Positions 60,714 to 64,000 of a stretch of 64,000 nucleotides of DNA are shown here, one piece after another. Position 1 is the stretch's first letter. Each line of letters begins with the position of its first letter. The notes under the pieces are model-generated. The model worked only from the letters and a program-made list of their open reading frames with translations. It was not told the DNA's origin and made no database searches. The position numbers and the translations under genes were made by a program. Source of the stretch: Novosphingobium beihaiense (GTDB lineage Bacteria > Pseudomonadota > Alphaproteobacteria > Sphingomonadales > Sphingomonadaceae); NCBI RefSeq assembly GCF_022832375.1, contig NZ_JALHLG010000005.1:591965-655964 (forward strand), read 5' to 3'.

Positions 60714-62969
60714 GTGCCCCAACTCGACAAGGCTGAAGAGCGCGCCTTCATCCGCATCGCCGATGCCAGGGATGCCGCAGAAGCGCAGCTTACGCGTGCC
60801 CAGATCGAAGACCGCTTCGTGCAGGATCCCGTCGTGCTCGACGGGCTTCGAAGGCGGCCGCGCTACTTCGACGGGCGCTTTCTGACCGGCGCCGATCTCA
60901 CCCGCGATCAGGACTATGTGCGCCAGCGCCAGGCCGACATGGCCCGCGCGGGCGGAGCGGGCGTGATCACGGGCCTGCACGTCTCCGAACGTTCGCTTGG
61001 CCGCGGCGAAACGCTGGCCATCACCCCCGGGATCGGCCTGACGCCCTCGGGCGATCTCGTCATGCTGACCCGGCAGCGCAACGTGCCACTGCTCGACCTG
61101 CCGACCTCGCGGCAGCTCGATTCCGCATTGGGGCTGGCCGGGGAGCCGCGCGTGCCGCTGGGGCGGCGCAGCGGACTGTTCGTCCTCGCGCTGCGCCCGG
61201 TCGAATTCACCGCGAACCCGATCGCCGCCTATCCGCGCAGCGTGAGCGGGCACAGGACCGTGGAGGATGGGGACATCATAGAGGCCTCGGCGATCACGCT
61301 GATCCCCTACCCCGATCTGGCCGGTGCCAGCGACCTCGAAGATGCGCGGCGCACCGTGGCCCGGGCCATCTTCGCCGGGAAGGGGCAATCGCTGGCGCAG
61401 GACATGCTGCCGCTGGCGATGCTCGCGCTCGACCGGGGCACCGTGCGCTGGATCGATACGGCCATGCTGCGGCGGGAAACCGGAGAGGATTCCGGCCTCC
61501 ATGTCGGCATTGCCCGGCGCCCCCGCGCCCTGGCCGAGGCGTTCCTGACCCAGCACGCCAGCCACCTTGGTGACATCCTGTCCGAAATGGGCGCGCGCGG
61601 CATCGATCCGGTCTTTCCTGCCGCGTCGTTCTTCTCGCTGCTGCCGCCGGCCGGACAGATGCCGGTCGCCGCAATCAATGCGGACGACTTCGGCTTCATC
61701 CAGAGCTATTTCCCGCCCGGCGTCGAGGCCGATCTTGCCTTCGTCCCCGCCGACGAGATCCCCACGCTCGTCGAGGAATCGCTGGGCCTCCCGCCGATAG
61801 ACCTCGCGGCAAGCGAGGATGAACGCGCGGGCACCGGCGTGACGATTTGCGTGCCGGTGGACCGGACGCGGCTGCGCCGGATACGGCTAACGCTGGATAG
61901 CGAACGGTTGCCCCTGGGCGAAAGCGCGGCCGCCTCCAGAGGGGGTGGTGCATTCGATCTGGTTTCCGGCATGCTGGAAAGGCGCAGCCGGACCGCCGCA
62001 TTGCCTGCCGGGCCGGGAGCCGTCTCGGACGAGGTCGCCGAATTGCGCCAGCTTGCCTGGAAAGCTGCGCTTGCCGAAGCGGTATCGGCGTTGCCGACAG
62101 GCCCCGGAGGCGTGCCGCTGGTATGGTATCTGCGCCGCCGCTCGATCGCGCTGCAGAGCCAGGTGGAAAGCGCGGCCGTTGCCGTAAGCGGGGACGACGT
62201 CACGCTCAATTCGATTGTCAACGAGAAGATAGACCGCCTCAAGCTGGCCAAGCGTCTCGCCGCGATCAACGGAGACGCCACGCCGCAGGCGGCAGCCCGC
62301 CTGATGTCACTGCTCTCGCGCCCCGGGGTGGCGAACTCGGACGTTCTCACAGCCGCGATCATTTCGGATGTCGAGAAAGTCATCGCGGCCGACCTTCCCG
62401 CGCTACCGGACGATATCGAGGTCACTCCAGCCATAAAGCCCAAACCGGCGCCTGCTCCCACCCGGGTCAGGCCCGGCATCGCCACTGCGGCGATCCGTCC
62501 GGCGCTTTCGCCGTTGCGGATCAACCCGGCCGTCCTCGGCAGAGCGGCGACGGCCCGGCTGGTTCAGCCCGGCCTGCTGAAACGCGCACCGGCCAGCACC
62601 CGGCTTACCGCCGTGCGCGCGGGCCTCAGCCGTGTCGCCGCTGCCGAAGGCGCCGGGCTGACGACCAAGGCCCGCACCGACACCGAACTCAAACTGGGCG
62701 AGGCCGAAGTGATGGACGTGGCGCAGGATTACACCGATCCGCACCTCGGCGAAGGGCTGGCGCGGCTGGGACTGGCTCTGGGAGACAAGTGGCCCACCGC
62801 CAAGGATGCCATCTGGCTGGGCGAATCCGGCCGCGCCCTGCCGCTCGACCTCGCGTTCCGCAAGCTGCCCGAGGAAACCGTCGGTGACTTCGCCAGCCTC
62901 GTGGAGACTGCCGTCACCAAACAGTCCGCCGACGACATCGATGGCGTGCTGGACAAGGCGGACGGATAG
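60714..62969 (+). CDS. eCIS large protein of the 'YATGILLSADDF' family, member 2
   Basis: This 751-residue protein begins at a GTG with GAGGAG upstream. Near residue 48 it has RYFDGRFLTGADLTRDQDYVRQRQADM, then GGAGVITGLHVSERSLGRGETLAITPGIGLTPSGDLVML, a variant of the domain in the gene before it. The centre is mixed. Residues about 570-640 are Pro/Arg/Ala-rich with repeated PxI/L segments. The last ~90 residues look globular (EVMDVAQDYTDPHLGEGLARLGLALGD). The length and multi-part layout suggest a scaffold at the baseplate edge. No signal peptide. Confidence 0.72.
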   Translation: MPQLDKAEERAFIRIADARDAAEAQLTRAQIEDRFVQDPVVLDGLRRRPRYFDGRFLTGADLTRDQDYVRQRQADMARAGGAGVITGLHVSERSLGRGETLAITPGIGLTPSGDLVMLTRQRNVPLLDLPTSRQLDSALGLAGEPRVPLGRRSGLFVLALRPVEFTANPIAAYPRSVSGHRTVEDGDIIEASAITLIPYPDLAGASDLEDARRTVARAIFAGKGQSLAQDMLPLAMLALDRGTVRWIDTAMLRRETGEDSGLHVGIARRPRALAEAFLTQHASHLGDILSEMGARGIDPVFPAASFFSLLPPAGQMPVAAINADDFGFIQSYFPPGVEADLAFVPADEIPTLVEESLGLPPIDLAASEDERAGTGVTICVPVDRTRLRRIRLTLDSERLPLGESAAASRGGGAFDLVSGMLERRSRTAALPAGPGAVSDEVAELRQLAWKAALAEAVSALPTGPGGVPLVWYLRRRSIALQSQVESAAVAVSGDDVTLNSIVNEKIDRLKLAKRLAAINGDATPQAAARLMSLLSRPGVANSDVLTAAIISDVEKVIAADLPALPDDIEVTPAIKPKPAPAPTRVRPGIATAAIRPALSPLRINPAVLGRAATARLVQPGLLKRAPASTRLTAVRAGLSRVAAAEGAGLTTKARTDTELKLGEAEVMDVAQDYTDPHLGEGLARLGLALGDKWPTAKDAIWLGESGRALPLDLAFRKLPEETVGDFASLVETAVTKQSADDIDGVLDKADG

Positions 62970-62989
62970 CCGCGGAAGGACATTGCGCC

Positions 62990-64000
62990 ATGGAAATCAC
63001 CAAGCCCATCCGCCGCAGCTTTGCAGACGAGCATGTGATCGGCATCGATCCGCCCATGCAGCCCTCGCTTCCCAACGTGTGGCGGCGGCGCATACATGCC
63101 TTTGCGGGGCGCTCGGTATCGGACAAGGCGCTTACGGCGGAACAGTCGCTGCGCTCTGGCATGCAGCGCCTCTATGGCCTGTCGCTCACGCCGGGGCTCG
63201 TCGAGGGACTGGAACTCGCACCGGAAAACGGCGCGATCGGTGCAGCCCCCGGCGACGCGCTGATCCGCCTTGAACCCGGCTTCGGGCTTGCCCGCAGCGG
63301 CGAGGACATTTCGGCCAGCCGGACGGTGCGCCTGCCGATCGGGCGCTTGCCGGTTATCGCGCGTGTGGACGGCGGGGGCGGCGGCGGAGACGGCATTGCG
63401 GAAGAGGGTGACGAAAGTCCCGCTTTCACAAGCCGTCTCCGCCCCGAATTGCCTCGGGCGATCGGGGACACGCTTTCGCAGAGGATTGCCGCCGGTACGG
63501 CAGACAGCTTGCCGCGCGCCGGTATCGTCGTGGCTCAGCCGATCACCGCGGAACTGATCGGCACGCCCCTTGACGATTGCCGCCCCGATCCGCGCGACGA
63601 TCCCTATATCGACCTTCAGCGCGTCGATGGCCTGCGGCTGGCTCTTTACATCTGGCCGGGCGAAATGGTCGCGCTCGACGGCGGCGCGGACTACGCCCTG
63701 CCCGCACGCGGCCCGGCCTGGCGCAACCGCCTGGCCCACGGCGTGTTCAGCGTGGAATCGCTGTTCGCCCCGGACGAGGCGCACCCTTGGGAAAGCTGGG
63801 GCGTTCCTCTGGCGCTGGCCGGCTTCACCGAGGACTGGAACCTCGCCTTCATCGACCGTCAGGCCGTCGCGCGCAGCGGCGGAAAACCGCGCAGCCGCAG
63901 CAGGACCGGGATAGCCGGTGGCGACGACCGGCTGTGGCAAGCCCGGCTGGACCAGTTCACCGCACAGCTGGGCGATCTCGACACTCTCGATCCCGCCTCT
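62990..64000 (+). CDS. third eCIS protein of the same series (partial, runs off the window)
   Basis: The frame opens at the ATG at 62990 and is open for 337 codons to the window end. It starts MEITKPIRRSFADEHVIGID, then MQRLYGLSLTPGLVEGLELAPE, and ALIRLEPGFGLARSGEDISASRTVRLPIGRLPVIA, which repeats the GLxxTPG/VEPGxxL layout of the two preceding genes. The middle has a Gly-rich/acidic loop and VAQPITAELIGTPLDDCRPDPRDDPYIDLQR. The 20-base gap after the previous stop keeps it in the operon. C-terminus unknown. Confidence 0.75.
   Translation, partial: MEITKPIRRSFADEHVIGIDPPMQPSLPNVWRRRIHAFAGRSVSDKALTAEQSLRSGMQRLYGLSLTPGLVEGLELAPENGAIGAAPGDALIRLEPGFGLARSGEDISASRTVRLPIGRLPVIARVDGGGGGGDGIAEEGDESPAFTSRLRPELPRAIGDTLSQRIAAGTADSLPRAGIVVAQPITAELIGTPLDDCRPDPRDDPYIDLQRVDGLRLALYIWPGEMVALDGGADYALPARGPAWRNRLAHGVFSVESLFAPDEAHPWESWGVPLALAGFTEDWNLAFIDRQAVARSGGKPRSRSRTGIAGGDDRLWQARLDQFTAQLGDLDTLDPAS

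Noticed and set aside
42750..64000. Interpretation as an ordinary myophage prophage or a type VI secretion system
   Set aside because: No head, packaging, lysis, integrase or att features accompany it. The TssJLM membrane complex and a ClpV-type chaperone of type VI systems are also absent in the window, while DUF4255 and the Afp7/Afp11/Afp12-like proteins are eCIS-type.

Overview
The window is GC-rich, densely packed DNA from an alphaproteobacterium, most likely a member of the Sphingomonadaceae (Novosphingobium/Sphingobium-like). The support is the zapA - 6S RNA - fau order, DUF2842 and SdhE proteins of alphaproteobacterial type, a TonB-dependent receptor of sphingomonad style, and many ATGA/TGATG stop-start overlaps. 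The genus is inference.

Region 1 (about 1-11.3 kb) is core chromosome. It holds a MOSC protein (cut by the left edge), gapA and tkt on the minus strand; the divergent zauP-like/zapA/6S RNA/fau/DUF2842 cluster; three identical tRNA-Asp genes in a 146-bp tandem array; a branched-chain 2-oxoacid dehydrogenase operon (E1alpha, E1beta, E2); an enoyl-CoA hydratase; and thyA.

Region 2 (11.5-19.5 kb) is a genomic island integrated in the 3' end of tRNA-Pro(CGG). It is bounded by 51-bp identical att repeats. It carries a tyrosine integrase, a small membrane protein, a type III restriction-modification pair (mod, res) and an unrecognised helicase-like P-loop ATPase.

Region 3 (19.8-33.3 kb) is mostly housekeeping: a TonB receptor, recG, sdhE, a MITE-like palindromic repeat, an AraC regulator divergent from an aldo/keto reductase, mfd, an EAL protein, nadK and tRNA-Asn. 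A ~0.5 kb AT-rich insert with a DUF2158 gene sits next to tRNA-Asn, between two copies of the tRNA 3' end.

Region 4 (34-41.1 kb) is accessory and on the minus strand. One operon encodes two unrecognised membrane proteins, a DyP-type peroxidase and a cytochrome P450. Upstream lies a two-gene unit for an exported PASTA/Calx-beta protein and an unknown protein.

Region 5 (41.5-64 kb) is the most striking. A sigma-54-type enhancer-binding regulator is followed by a terminator, inverted TGTAACGC sites and a well-matched -24/-12 promoter. This promoter faces a run of 20 tightly coupled genes encoding a phage-tail-like extracellular contractile injection system (eCIS, Afp/PVC/MAC family). The run has a DUF4255 cap protein, two sheaths, two tubes, a tube-initiator with a long Gly/Ala/Ser-rich tail, a hub and a separate spike, gp25, a baseplate-J protein, a tail-protein-I-like wedge, a baseplate-operon protein with a hydrophobic C-terminus, an Ig-like pair and three paralogous 'YxxGxxLxxxD' proteins. 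The last gene runs off the right edge. The AAA+ ATPase, tape measure, fibres and any cargo are not in the window and may lie beyond it.
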